A stretch of DNA of 64,000 bases from Bacillota bacterium. GTDB lineage: Bacteria; Bacillota; Clostridia; Lachnospirales; Lachnospiraceae. Positions 9,799-19,105 of the stretch are shown piece after piece; position 1 is the first letter of the stretch, and each line of letters starts with the position of its first letter. Location: assembly GCA_023434365.1 (NCBI GenBank), contig JAEYSV010000058.1, forward strand, positions 49,708 through 113,707, written 5' to 3'. A program made the translations under genes and the position numbers. The notes beneath the pieces are model-generated. The model saw only the letters and a list, made by a program, of their open reading frames with translations, was not told where the DNA came from and searched no databases.

Positions 9799-9828
9799 TT
9801 GCTATTTCCAAGGCACGTAGGGTATAAT
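9799..9828 (+). promoter_or_regulatory. sigma-A type promoter for the GH4 gene
   Basis: TTGCTA (-35), an 18-bp spacer and TATAAT (-10), about 70 bp upstream of the GH4 start. Confidence 0.6.
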
Positions 9829-9899
9829 GAAAAGGGAAGAGAACACTTGAAAAGTATCTCTTGTAGATAAAAATGATCTCGGATATGGAGGACATAATT

Positions 9900-11288
9900 A
9901 TGAAATATAACTTAAACAAAACAGTTTCAGATTTGAAAATTGCTTATATTGGTGGCGGTTCCAGAGGATGGGCATGGGGACTTATGGCAGATTTGGCAAT
10001 GGAACCTGCGTTAAGTGGAGTGGTTAGTCTTTATGATATTGATGAAGAGGCAGCTAAAGTGAATGCCATCATAGGCAACCATCTAAGTGAGCGAGAGGAC
10101 ACAGTTGGCAGTTGGAAATACGAGGTGGCCAGCTCGCTTAAGGAAGTATTAACGGGGGCAGACTTTGTTGTAATCTCAATATTGCCTGGTACATTTGACG
10201 AGATGCAATCTGATGTCCATCTTCCAGAAGAATACGGGATCTATCAAGCGGTTGGCGATACAGTTGGCCCTGGTGGACTAGTAAGGTCATTGCGTACCAT
10301 TCCGATGTTTGTAACGATAGCAGAAGCAATTCGTGATTATTCACCGAAAGCATGGGTAATCAACTATACCAATCCGATGACGGTCTGTGTTAGAACGTTA
10401 TATGAAGTTTTCCCTGAAATCAAAGCTTTTGGATGCTGCCATGAAGTATTTGGTACGCAAAAGCTGTTGGCATTAGCATTAAAAGAAATCATGGGAATCG
10501 AGAATGTTAAGCGTCAGGAGATTCATACGAATGTACTTGGAATCAATCATTTTACCTGGATTGACAAGGCATCTTATGAGGGAATCGACCTATTCCCAAT
10601 CTATCAAGAGTTTGTAGATAAGTATCATACGACCGGTTATTATAATGAAAAAGCGGATAAGAACTGGATGAATAGTAGCTTTGAAAGTGCTGAGCGAATC
10701 AAGATGGACCTATTTCGTAACTATGGCTTAATAGCAGCGGCTGGAGACAGACATCTTGCTGAGTTTATGCCTGGATGGTATCTCAAAGATCCAGAAACAG
10801 TGAAAGAGTGGATGTTTGGATTGACTTCAGTGGATTGGAGAAAAAATGATCTGGCAGAGCGTTTGGCAAAGAGTGAGCGCTTAGCTGCGAAACAGGAAGA
10901 AGTCGAGTTAAAGGATTCTGGAGAAGAGGGAATCATGCTCATCAAAGCATTACTTGGACTAGGGGATATGATAAGCAATGTAAACCTGCCAAACCGTGGG
11001 CAAGTAGCGAATCTTCCATTAGGTGCAGTGGTAGAAACCAATGCCTTATTTGGACGAGATACCGTGAATCCAGTCATTGCAGGAAGTCTCCCTGAAGATA
11101 TACTACAGCTTGTAATTCGTCATGTAGTAAATCAGGAGGGTATTATAAAGGCTGCACGTAAGAAAGATAAACGATTAGCATACCGTGTGTTTATGAATGA
11201 TCCACTAATGAAACTGTCTCAGGAAGAAGGGGCTGAATTATTTGAAAGGATGCTAAAAAACACAGAGAAGTATATTGATCTGGAATAG
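9900..11288 (+). CDS. GH4 glycosidase, probable alpha-galacturonidase (LplD-like)
   Basis: 462 aa. An N-terminal NAD-binding fold (AYIGGGSRGW) and the GH4 pattern (GDTVGPGGLVRSLRTIP, INYTNPM, LGINHFTW) are clear. The metal-binding cysteine motif is Cys180-His-Glu-Val. GH4 enzymes use NAD+ and Mn2+ in an oxidation/elimination mechanism; the CHEV variant is described for alpha-galacturonidases, whereas other GH4 subgroups carry CHGV-, CHSV- or CDMP-type motifs. Cytoplasmic cleavage of galacturonate oligomers from pectin is therefore the likely role. ATG 9900 sits after GGAGG; upstream in-frame starts lack a ribosome site. It appears monocistronic, with its own promoter and a hairpin after it. 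No pectin transport genes adjoin it. Confidence 0.85.
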   Translation: MKYNLNKTVSDLKIAYIGGGSRGWAWGLMADLAMEPALSGVVSLYDIDEEAAKVNAIIGNHLSEREDTVGSWKYEVASSLKEVLTGADFVVISILPGTFDEMQSDVHLPEEYGIYQAVGDTVGPGGLVRSLRTIPMFVTIAEAIRDYSPKAWVINYTNPMTVCVRTLYEVFPEIKAFGCCHEVFGTQKLLALALKEIMGIENVKRQEIHTNVLGINHFTWIDKASYEGIDLFPIYQEFVDKYHTTGYYNEKADKNWMNSSFESAERIKMDLFRNYGLIAAAGDRHLAEFMPGWYLKDPETVKEWMFGLTSVDWRKNDLAERLAKSERLAAKQEEVELKDSGEEGIMLIKALLGLGDMISNVNLPNRGQVANLPLGAVVETNALFGRDTVNPVIAGSLPEDILQLVIRHVVNQEGIIKAARKKDKRLAYRVFMNDPLMKLSQEEGAELFERMLKNTEKYIDLE

Positions 11289-11295
11289 TTAATAA

Positions 11296-11345
11296 TAAGG
11301 GTCTGGTGCACCACGATAATAATCGTTGTCGCACCAGACCCTTAT
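11296..11345. terminator. bidirectional hairpin between convergent GH4 and ABC-F genes
   Basis: TAAGGGTCTGGTGC and its complement GCACCAGACCCTTA form a 14-bp stem around a loop containing a second small palindrome. T tracts are weak on both sides, but the convergent position supports a shared terminator. Confidence 0.65.
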
Positions 11346-11366
11346 ATCATTTCAAAGAGAATTATC

Positions 11367-12995
11367 TTAATTATCTTCGCTTGGAATGCTCATAACCTGA
11401 CGTTTTCTTGCCATTTCATCGCTGTCAAGATACTCATCATAAGTAGAAATTTTGTCAATTAATCCATTAGGAGTGAGCTCCATAATACGATTCGCAATTG
11501 TTTGCACAAATTGATGATCCTGGGAAGTAAAGAGCACTGCTCCCTTGAAGTTCATCACACCATTATTAACTGCGGTAATGGATTCCATATCTAAATGGTT
11601 CGTTGGTTCATCTAAGAGTAATACATTGGCACCAACAATCATCATCTTAGATAACATAACACGAACACGTTCTCCACCAGATAATACGTTCATTTTCTTC
11701 ACACCTTCTTCTCCGGCAAAGAGCATACGGCCAAGGAAGCCACGTACAAAGGTTACGTCTTTTTCAGAGGAAAACTGCATTAGGTAATCCACGATTTGTT
11801 GATCAGTATCAAAAATCTTGGTGTTATCTTTTGGGAAGTAAGCCTGAGTTGTTGTAATACCCCACTTATAACTTCCTTCATCTGGCTCTAACTCTCCAGC
11901 AAGAATTCTAAATAAGGTAGTTGTAGCCTGAGTATTTGGTCCAACAAAAGCAACTTTATCATCTTTATTCACGATAAAGGAGATATTATCAAGAACCTTC
12001 ACACCGTCAATTGTTTTGCTCAAATTTGTAACCGTTAACACTTCATTCCCGATTTCACGGTTTGGTGCAAAGTTTACATAAGGATATTTACGACTGGATG
12101 GTCGGATGTCATCAAGTTCAATTTTATCAAGGGCTTTCTTTCTTGAGGTAGCCTGTTTTGATTTGGAAGCATTGGCGCTGAATCGTTGGATAAATTCCTG
12201 TAATTCTTTAATTTTGTCTTCCTTTTTCTTGTTAGCTTCTTTCATTTGCTTTACCATCAGCTGACTGGATTCATACCAGAAATCATAGTTACCGGCATAT
12301 AGCTGAATCTTCGCATAATCAATATCAGCGATGTGAGTACATACTTTATTTAAGAAATAACGGTCATGGGATACCACAATTACAGTATTTTCAAAGTTGA
12401 TTAAGAATTCTTCTAACCAACGAATCGCTTCCATATCCAAATGGTTGGTAGGCTCATCAAGTAATAGAATGTCTGGATTACCAAACAATGCCTGCGCCAA
12501 CAGAACCTTCACTTTTTCAGAGCCATTTAAATCGCTCATCTGTTTGTAGTGTATCTCAGTATCAATTCCCAAACCGTTGAGTAATGTCGCAGCATCACTT
12601 TCTGCTTCCCATCCATTCATTTCAGCAAATTCACCTTCTAATTCACTGGCACGGATTCCGTCTTCTTCAGAAAAGTCTTCTTTTGCATAGATTGCTTCGC
12701 GTTCATTCATTATCTCATACAGACGCTTATTGCCCATAATTACGGTATGGAGTACTTCGTATTGGTCGTATTTATAGTGGTCCTGCTGTAAGAAGGATAA
12801 ACGTTGTCCCGGTGTGATGATGATATCGCCTTTGCTTTGCTCAAGCTGACCGGATAAAATCTTTAAAAAAGTAGATTTACCAGCTCCATTTGCGCCAATT
12901 AAACCGTAACAGTTGCCTTCCGTAAATTTGATATTTACATCTTCAAATAAGGCACGTTTCCCAATTCGTAATGTAATGTTACTAGCTTGAATCAT
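11367..12995 (-). CDS. ABC-F family ATPase (YkpA/YbiT-like)
   Basis: 542 aa, soluble, two nucleotide-binding domains joined by a long basic linker (about 240-300, SANASKSKQATSRKKALDKI), the layout of ABC-F ribosome-associated ATPases. NBD1 has Walker A GANGAGKST and a variant signature LNGSEK. NBD2 has an intact signature LSGGER and Walker B, but its Walker A reads GPNTQATTT and lacks the lysine. From memory, Bacillus YkpA shows a similar loss, so this is probably a subgroup trait. Such proteins act on the ribosome E site. It is divergent from the second ABC-F gene. Confidence 0.88.
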   Translation of the reverse strand: MIQASNITLRIGKRALFEDVNIKFTEGNCYGLIGANGAGKSTFLKILSGQLEQSKGDIIITPGQRLSFLQQDHYKYDQYEVLHTVIMGNKRLYEIMNEREAIYAKEDFSEEDGIRASELEGEFAEMNGWEAESDAATLLNGLGIDTEIHYKQMSDLNGSEKVKVLLAQALFGNPDILLLDEPTNHLDMEAIRWLEEFLINFENTVIVVSHDRYFLNKVCTHIADIDYAKIQLYAGNYDFWYESSQLMVKQMKEANKKKEDKIKELQEFIQRFSANASKSKQATSRKKALDKIELDDIRPSSRKYPYVNFAPNREIGNEVLTVTNLSKTIDGVKVLDNISFIVNKDDKVAFVGPNTQATTTLFRILAGELEPDEGSYKWGITTTQAYFPKDNTKIFDTDQQIVDYLMQFSSEKDVTFVRGFLGRMLFAGEEGVKKMNVLSGGERVRVMLSKMMIVGANVLLLDEPTNHLDMESITAVNNGVMNFKGAVLFTSQDHQFVQTIANRIMELTPNGLIDKISTYDEYLDSDEMARKRQVMSIPSEDN

Positions 12996-13196
12996 GTTAT
13001 AACCTCTATTCTTTCTAAATTCTATTTTAAAATTAACATCTTAATTTTCATCTGACATGTACGCTATTACTAGATTCCATGTCGTATAAAGGCTGCAGGA
13101 CATAACATCTGCAGTTTACAATCATTCTTATTTTACAGTATATCAGCGATTTTGCAAGCCTTTTCTTTACTTATCTTCTTGCTTTAAAATAATTCA

Positions 13197-13226
13197 TTGA
13201 TGAAATATAAAGGGTTATGTTAAAAT
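13197..13226 (+). promoter_or_regulatory. probable promoter for the Uup-like ABC-F gene
   Basis: TTGATG, 17-18 bp, then TTAAAAT, roughly 37 bp before the start codon. Confidence 0.4.
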
Positions 13227-13262
13227 GAAGATTAGTGTAAAGAAACAAAGGAGCGAACTAGA

Positions 13263-15071
13263 ATGAATTTACTAACGGTGCAGCAGGCGTCAAAAAGTTA
13301 TACAGAACGGATGCTGTTTGATAATATAACACTCGGAATTAATGAAGGCGATAAAATTGGCGTCATTGGAATTAATGGAACCGGCAAATCCACTTTATTA
13401 AAAATGGTAGCAGGTTTAGTCGAACCGGATGAAGGACAAGTAGTAAAAGGAAGTAAGATACAGGTAGAGTATTTGGCGCAAAATCCGGAATTTGATATGA
13501 GTAAAACCATATTACAAAATGTAATAAGTGAAAAAACCAGAAGAGAAGAGCATTGGAATATCGAAGGAGAAGCCAAGGCAATGCTTAAAAAGTTCGCCAT
13601 CGAGGATGTGGATGCGTATTGTGATACGCTAAGTGGTGGGCAAAAAAAGAGGGTAGCGTTAGTACGTACTCTATTAACACCGGCAGATATTCTCGTATTA
13701 GATGAGCCAACGAACCATTTGGACAATGAGATGGCCCAGTGGTTAGAGGATTATCTGATTAAGTATCGTGGTGCGTTCCTCATGGTAACCCATGACCGTT
13801 ATTTCTTAGATAAGGTAACAAATCGTATCGTTGAACTTGATAGAAGTAGATTGTTTAGCTATGATGCCAATTATTCCAAGTTTTTGGAGTTAAAGGCACA
13901 ACGAGAAGAGATGGAACTGGCAACCGAGCGGAAGAATGAGTCTATCTTTCGCATGGAATTAGAGTGGATGAAACGGGGAGCCAGAGCTCGTTCAACTAAG
14001 CAAAAAGCTCGAATTGAGCGCTTTGAAAACTTAAAGGACCGAGAACGTCCTCTAGAGGATGGTCAGGTAGAGATGACAAGTATGTCATCTAGACTAGGCA
14101 GAAAAATCATTGAGATTAACGATATCAGCAAGCGGTTTGGTGATAAAGAGCTAATTAATCATTTTACTTATACCATATTAAAGAATGACCGTCTTGGAAT
14201 TGTGGGACCAAATGGTTGTGGTAAGTCAACGCTATTAAATATGATTACCGGACGTATTCTACCGGACAGCGGCGAAATAGATTGTGGCCAGACAGTGAAG
14301 ATTGGGTATTTTGCACAGGAGAATATTGCACTCAATAATAGCACCCTTGTAATCAACCATGTGAAAGAAATCGCCGAGTATCTGGATACCCCAGATGGAA
14401 AAGTGACGGCAAGCAAAATGTTAGAACGATTCTTATTCCCATCCCAGATGCAGTATACCGAGATCGGAAGATTATCTGGTGGAGAAAAAAGAAGACTTTA
14501 TCTGCTAACAGTGTTAATGGAAGCACCGAATGTCTTAATCCTTGACGAACCGACCAATGACCTCGATATTCAGACCTTGACCATTCTTGAAAATTATCTG
14601 GATACCTTTGATGGAGTTGTCATTACGGTTAGCCATGACCGTTATTTCCTAGACCGTGTCGTTGACCGTATCTTTGCATTTGAAGATGGCGGGGTAATCA
14701 AACAATACGAAGGAAACTTTACTGATTACTTCAATGCAGTACCTTCAGATATATCAAATCCGGAAGTGAAAAAAGAGAATCAGGAGAAGGAAGTAAACAA
14801 GTCTAATTGGAAGATGAACCAGAGAGAAGCCAAATTAAAGTTTACTTACAATGAACAGAAGGAGTATAATGAAATAGATCAGATTATTAGCAGCTTAGAA
14901 GAAAAGCTAGAGTTAATAGAGCAAGAGATGGTAGAATCTGCAACGAATTATACTAAATTAAATGAGTTAATGGCTAAAAAGGAAGCGCTAGGGGCAGAGC
15001 TTGAGGAAAAGATGGATCGATGGGTTTACCTAAATGATCTGGCAGAGCGAATTGCAGCGCAGGGTAAGTAA
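13263..15071 (+). CDS. ABC-F family ATPase (Uup/YfmR-like)
   Basis: 602 aa. Both nucleotide-binding domains are complete: GINGTGKST / LSGGQKKRV / LDEPTNHLD and GPNGCGKST / LSGGEKRRL / LDEPTNDLD. The P-site interaction linker is present (MKRGARARSTKQKARIE), and a C-terminal coiled coil (about 530-600) marks the Uup branch. Uup-type proteins act on translating ribosomes and have been linked to DNA-structure and translation stress. ATG 13263 lies after AAAGGAGCG. The GH13-like gene follows after 30 bp and is likely co-transcribed. Confidence 0.9.
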   Translation: MNLLTVQQASKSYTERMLFDNITLGINEGDKIGVIGINGTGKSTLLKMVAGLVEPDEGQVVKGSKIQVEYLAQNPEFDMSKTILQNVISEKTRREEHWNIEGEAKAMLKKFAIEDVDAYCDTLSGGQKKRVALVRTLLTPADILVLDEPTNHLDNEMAQWLEDYLIKYRGAFLMVTHDRYFLDKVTNRIVELDRSRLFSYDANYSKFLELKAQREEMELATERKNESIFRMELEWMKRGARARSTKQKARIERFENLKDRERPLEDGQVEMTSMSSRLGRKIIEINDISKRFGDKELINHFTYTILKNDRLGIVGPNGCGKSTLLNMITGRILPDSGEIDCGQTVKIGYFAQENIALNNSTLVINHVKEIAEYLDTPDGKVTASKMLERFLFPSQMQYTEIGRLSGGEKRRLYLLTVLMEAPNVLILDEPTNDLDIQTLTILENYLDTFDGVVITVSHDRYFLDRVVDRIFAFEDGGVIKQYEGNFTDYFNAVPSDISNPEVKKENQEKEVNKSNWKMNQREAKLKFTYNEQKEYNEIDQIISSLEEKLELIEQEMVESATNYTKLNELMAKKEALGAELEEKMDRWVYLNDLAERIAAQGK

Positions 15072-15101
15072 AAGATTGAAGGAAACATAGGAGGCTAGCC
15101 T

Positions 15102-16997
15102 GTGACAGAAGCAGCAAATAGGAGTATTACGTATACAAAAGGTGATATTTACCCGTTAGGTGTAAAAAAGGTAAAAGAAAGCATACATTTTTCTGTGGCT
15201 GCAAATCATACTGAGGTATTACGACTCAATATATATGCTGCCAAAGCGAAAGAGAAACTGGCCGTAATTGAGATGGACAAGTCCTATCGTACCGGGTCAG
15301 TATTTTCGGTATACGTTCATAATCTACCTAATATAGATCTGGAATATATGTATGAAAGTAATGGCATAGAGTGGATTGACCCATATGCAGCTAGAATCAC
15401 CAAGCCAGAAACCTTTGGTCAATACGTAAGTGGTGAGAAAAGAGCATTCATTCGAGGGGTAATAATTAACGAAGACGAAATGCCTAGCCGCAGGAAACCT
15501 AGAATGCGGATTCCATATCATGAAATGATTCTGTATCGTTTGCATGTTCGTGGATTTACGATGCATTCTTCCAGTAAAGTAAAGCACCCGGGTACATTTT
15601 TGGGGATAAAGGAAAAGATTCCTTACCTGAAAAAGCTCGGGATTAATGCAGTTGAGCTAATGCCTTGCTATGAGTTTGATGAGATTATTAAAGATCAGAA
15701 TATTAATCCATTTAGCCGATACCGAAGTGCTACCCTTAAAAAGGAATTGGAACAGTTCTTAGATCCTGATGTAAAGGTGAAACTCAACTACTGGGGCTAT
15801 CAGGCAAAAAGTTATTATTTTGCACCAAAGCATGCTTATGCCTATAAGGATAGTGTCAAAGAAATGAAGCAATTAATAGAGTCCCTTCATAAACATGGAA
15901 TCGATGTTATTCTTGAGATGAATTTCACTCAGGAGGTGAGTCAGAGTCTGATTCTTGATTGTCTTCGTTATTGGGTGACCCAGTATGGCGTAGATGGCTT
16001 TCATCTTAATGACAATGTCGTGTCAATGGATTTGATTGCACAAGACCCCCTATTAACAGACATCAAATTATTGACGCACAATGTTCGTACAGAGTACCGA
16101 GAGAATCAGGTCACAACAAGAAATCAAGCTATCTATAATGAGGATTATCAAAATACGGTGAGGCGGTACTTAAAAGGTGATGAAGGACAGGTTAGTGCTT
16201 TTGCAGCAGCCTTCAAATCTAATCCTATAAAGTGTGCGAAGATCAATTATATAACGAATACCAATGGGTTTACGCTGGCTGATTTGTATTCGTATGATAT
16301 AAAACATAATGAAGACAATGGGGAAGACAACCGGGACGGTACGGAGTTTAACTATAGCTGGAACTGCGGAGTGGAGGGTAAGTCGCGCCGCAAAAAGGTG
16401 ATGACATTAAGACATAAGCAAACTAGGAATGCGCTCGTTACGCTATTTTTAAGTCAAGGGACTCCTTTGCTTCTTGCTGGAGATGAGTTTGGCAATTCGC
16501 AAAATGGGAATAATAATGCATATTGTCAGGATAATGAGATTAGTTGGCTTAATTGGAACCAGGTGAAAAGCAATGAAGAATTGCTTGCTTTTGTTAGAAG
16601 ATTGATTGCGCTTCGTAAAGAGCATCCCATCCTTCACAAAGAGGAAGAACTTCGCACGATGGATTATCTATCCTGTGGGTTCCCAGACTTATCCTTTCAT
16701 GGAACAAAATCCTGGTATGCTGATTATACCAATTACAGCAGAGTTCTGGGTATAATGCTTTGTGGCAAATATGTCCGTATTGACCGAGTAAAAGAAGATG
16801 CATTTTTCTTTTTTGCCTATAATATGCACTGGGAAGATCATGAATTTGACTTGCCAGTTTTACCAATGGGTATCGTATGGAAAGTGTTAATCGACACGAA
16901 TGAAGGATATATAGAGAAATCAATGGAGCAATCAGAGGAGAATATGCGTAAGATTGCGGTAAAAGCTCGCTCAATTATTGTATTACGATCACAATAG
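15102..16997 (+). CDS. isoamylase/glycogen-debranching-like GH13 protein, catalytic residues lost
   Basis: 631 aa. It has an N-terminal CBM48-like beta domain (about 1-115) and a GH13 barrel matching the isoamylase/GlgX subgroup (RLHVRGFT, LKKLGINAVELMP, NGEDNRDGTEFNYSWNCGVEG, RKKVMTLRHKQTRNALVTLF, GDEFGNSQNGNNNAYCQDN). The catalytic sites are altered. The nucleophile Asp in DGFRFD is Asn303 (DGFHLND), the acid/base Glu after KLIA is replaced (KLLTHN, His326), and the stabilising HD before GFTL is Thr387-Asn388 (TNTNGFTL). A glucan-binding or regulatory role is more likely than hydrolysis. Start GTG 15102 follows AGGAGG. The frame is intact, arguing against a decaying gene. Confidence 0.85.
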   Translation: MTEAANRSITYTKGDIYPLGVKKVKESIHFSVAANHTEVLRLNIYAAKAKEKLAVIEMDKSYRTGSVFSVYVHNLPNIDLEYMYESNGIEWIDPYAARITKPETFGQYVSGEKRAFIRGVIINEDEMPSRRKPRMRIPYHEMILYRLHVRGFTMHSSSKVKHPGTFLGIKEKIPYLKKLGINAVELMPCYEFDEIIKDQNINPFSRYRSATLKKELEQFLDPDVKVKLNYWGYQAKSYYFAPKHAYAYKDSVKEMKQLIESLHKHGIDVILEMNFTQEVSQSLILDCLRYWVTQYGVDGFHLNDNVVSMDLIAQDPLLTDIKLLTHNVRTEYRENQVTTRNQAIYNEDYQNTVRRYLKGDEGQVSAFAAAFKSNPIKCAKINYITNTNGFTLADLYSYDIKHNEDNGEDNRDGTEFNYSWNCGVEGKSRRKKVMTLRHKQTRNALVTLFLSQGTPLLLAGDEFGNSQNGNNNAYCQDNEISWLNWNQVKSNEELLAFVRRLIALRKEHPILHKEEELRTMDYLSCGFPDLSFHGTKSWYADYTNYSRVLGIMLCGKYVRIDRVKEDAFFFFAYNMHWEDHEFDLPVLPMGIVWKVLIDTNEGYIEKSMEQSEENMRKIAVKARSIIVLRSQ

Positions 16998-17065
16998 GTA
17001 AATCAATACAGCTGATAAATTCACCGAATGTACTAGAATTCCACTATAAACCATAAGGAGTTATT

Positions 17066-17773
17066 ATGACTAACTATAAATTGACATCATATCAATTAAA
17101 ATGGATTGCTATCATAACCATGTTAATTGACCATGCAGGTTTTGTATTATTTAACGACCTACATATACTTAGAATGATTGGGCGACTGGCTTTTCCGATT
17201 TTTTGCTTCTTACTCGTTGAAGGATTAGCCCATACCTCGAACTTGGGTAAATACTTCCTACGACTTTTCGCATTTGCCTTTGTATCCGAAGTACCATTTG
17301 ATTATATGTTTTATCCTAATAATATAAATAATAACGTGAGCGTAAATATCTGGGCACATCAGAATATATTTTTCACCCTATTCATAGGACTTTTAGTCAT
17401 TGCGGCAATCGATTATGTCAATCGCAGGTTCCCGGATAAAGTCATTTATACAACGTTAGCAGAAGTTGCCTTCACGGCAGCTGGCTGTGTAGTAGCAATC
17501 GTGCTGAATACTGATTATGATGCGCTTGGAATTCTATATATTGTTTTCTTTTATATTTATAAAAATAACAAGACATTACTCATATGGTACCTTGCTTTAA
17601 GTACGATTTTTTATTTTGAGTTCCAAATAAATACTCAGATTTTATGTCTTGTTTCACTCATTTTCATAAATATGTATAGTGGTGAGAAAGGAAAAGGAAT
17701 GAAATACTTCTTCTATGCCTTTTATCCTCTTCATATTATCTTGCTCGTGTTTATTCGAACGTATTTGATGTAA
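17066..17773 (+). CDS. TraX family membrane protein
   Basis: 235 aa with about seven or eight hydrophobic segments. The N-terminus (LKWIAIITMLIDHAGF, RMIGRLAFPIFCFLLVEGL) and RLFAFAFVSEVPFDYMF are typical of TraX, related to the F-pilin acetylase. Chromosomal copies are common in Firmicutes without any conjugation genes and are presumed acyltransferase-like; the substrate is unknown. ATG 17066 follows AAGGAG. It is followed by a terminator. Confidence 0.87.
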   Translation: MTNYKLTSYQLKWIAIITMLIDHAGFVLFNDLHILRMIGRLAFPIFCFLLVEGLAHTSNLGKYFLRLFAFAFVSEVPFDYMFYPNNINNNVSVNIWAHQNIFFTLFIGLLVIAAIDYVNRRFPDKVIYTTLAEVAFTAAGCVVAIVLNTDYDALGILYIVFFYIYKNNKTLLIWYLALSTIFYFEFQINTQILCLVSLIFINMYSGEKGKGMKYFFYAFYPLHIILLVFIRTYLM

Positions 17774-17777
17774 GAGA

Positions 17778-17831
17778 ATGCTCCTTTTGCATGTGGTAGT
17801 GACGTCGTTATCTATCATGCAAAAGGAGCAT
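17778..17831. terminator. hairpin terminator between convergent genes
   Basis: ATGCTCCTTTTGCATG pairs perfectly (16 bp) with CATGCAAAAGGAGCAT. It separates the TraX-like gene from the convergent small gene. Confidence 0.75.
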
Positions 17832-17843
17832 CATTATTATGGA

Positions 17844-18041
17844 TTAAAAGATGTGAGTTCCATCAAAAATATCACTTACATATGAGGTAGAAGAGTAATG
17901 ATCACTATTACTCATATCTTGAGTTTTCCAGTTTTCTTCTTCTCTTGAAGGAAATTCCACTGCTTTGTTTTGTTCAAATTCATCTACGCTACTTTTACTT
18001 GGAAAATGATAAGTTCTAGGTTTTTCGCTACCAAATTTCAT
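17844..18041 (-). CDS. small hypothetical protein, 65 aa
   Basis: Hydrophilic, with no membrane helix and no domain I recognise. It begins MKFGSEKPRTYHFPSK and is rich in Ser, Asp and Glu, suggesting a disordered soluble protein. Support for a real gene: an AAAAGGAG ribosome site about 10 nt before ATG 18041, and a frame ending just before the convergent hairpin terminator. A GTG at 18050 is in frame but too close to the ribosome site. Function unknown. Confidence 0.6.
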   Translation of the reverse strand: MKFGSEKPRTYHFPSKSSVDEFEQNKAVEFPSREEENWKTQDMSNSDHYSSTSYVSDIFDGTHIF

Positions 18042-18210
18042 GATAAACACTCTCCTTTTAGATATCAGTTCAATAGGTTTTGCATAGTATGACTTTCTGC
18101 TTTAAAATACCTTTGCAAAGACTATTTCTAAAGGATAGTGTTTGCATATCAGCTTAGAATATTCTATAATTATAATATTAGCGAAAAGTGGATATGAAAG
18201 AAGGATTTAC

Positions 18211-18708
18211 ATGATTGGGTTTCAGATACATGACATAAAACTATTTATGTCAGGCTTATTAGTACAAGAAATTTTTGATAATTTTTTAGTAAAAGAAGTT
18301 GATATTGTAACATTCAATCGATTTACGATTGATGGATATGTGAATAAAGAATGGTATAACTCTGAGGAACAAGAGCAGATAGAAAATCGAATGTACAGTA
18401 AGTGGAAAGAGGTTAAGCCAATTGCACTAAGTTTAATTAAGGGCAATAAAACACCATCCTCCTTTCATATGGTGTTCCTGGCGTCTGAAAATGAAAAGAA
18501 TCGTCTCTTATCATCAGGCAACATAGGGATGAGTCCAGAAGATGTGGCAGCTTTATTCATCAATATCCGCTTTGAGCGTGGAGAACTTTCGGTTGTAACA
18601 GGAACCAGTCTAAAAGTATTCTCTCTTGATAAGGCAGTGGACCGACTATGGGATGAGAGAATTCGAGCATTTTTCAGTAGTCAAAAAATTGCATTCGAAA
18701 TTGTATAA
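18211..18708 (+). CDS. hypothetical protein, DUF5721-like
   Basis: 165 aa, cytoplasmic. It begins MIGFQIHDIKLFMSGLLV and contains FLVKEVDIVTFNRFTIDGYVN, and a C-terminal part (GELSVVTGTSLKVFSLDKAVDRLWDE) resembling DUF5721 proteins of Lachnospiraceae; the family assignment is from memory and moderate. ATG 18211 follows GAAAGAAGGA; an earlier in-frame ATG at 18142 lies in AT-rich DNA without a ribosome site. It is closed by a strong terminator. Confidence 0.7.
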   Translation: MIGFQIHDIKLFMSGLLVQEIFDNFLVKEVDIVTFNRFTIDGYVNKEWYNSEEQEQIENRMYSKWKEVKPIALSLIKGNKTPSSFHMVFLASENEKNRLLSSGNIGMSPEDVAALFINIRFERGELSVVTGTSLKVFSLDKAVDRLWDERIRAFFSSQKIAFEIV

Positions 18709-18714
18709 ATAAGT

Positions 18715-18762
18715 AAAGGCTTCCTTAGTTTGTTCTTTTTACAAACTAAGGAAGCCTTTTTA
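18715..18762 (+). terminator. strong intrinsic terminator
   Basis: AAAGGCTTCCTTAGTTTGT pairs perfectly with ACAAACTAAGGAAGCCTTT and ends in TTTTT. Confidence 0.9.
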
Positions 18763-18826
18763 TCTCTGACAGAGAAGCTTTCGCATCTTGAAGTTCGTAC
18801 CTAAGTTGGTGGAGTTTGATGAGCCG

Positions 18827-19030
18827 CTAGATTGGTTTGTCGCGATCTTCGATTTTTCGAATGGCATCTTCTCTTCGTTTAATCATTTTGTGGCAGATGA
18901 CAGCAAGAATCATAACAATAGCTACTCCAACTGCGCAAAGCAGGTATTGCCACCACTCCCAGCCCTCTAGAATTACTGGTGCTGTTGCCTCATCAAGGAA
19001 TAATGTCTGTAAAGCTGATAGTTTTTCCAT
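18827..19030 (-). CDS. small single-pass membrane protein, 67 aa
   Basis: One hydrophobic helix (LLCAVGVAIVMILAVICH, about 30-47) is preceded by an acidic/aromatic segment (ILEGWEWWQY) and followed by a basic, charged tail (KMIKRREDAIRKIEDRDKP), so the N-terminus likely faces outside. AAAGGAG precedes two adjacent ATG codons; the second (19030) has the better spacing. It lies about 75 bp downstream of the MFS gene on the same strand. No family recognised. Confidence 0.65.
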   Translation of the reverse strand: MEKLSALQTLFLDEATAPVILEGWEWWQYLLCAVGVAIVMILAVICHKMIKRREDAIRKIEDRDKPI

Positions 19031-19105
19031 CATATTCTCCTTTCTTATCGCTTTGACGAAACGACGTTATTATAGAGTTTTCACTATAATATGTGGTTAT
19101 TGATA

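Noticed and set aside
11367..12995. Missing Walker A lysine in NBD2 as a new mutation
   Set aside because: I recall a similar loss in Bacillus YkpA-type proteins, so it is probably a trait of this ABC-F subgroup.
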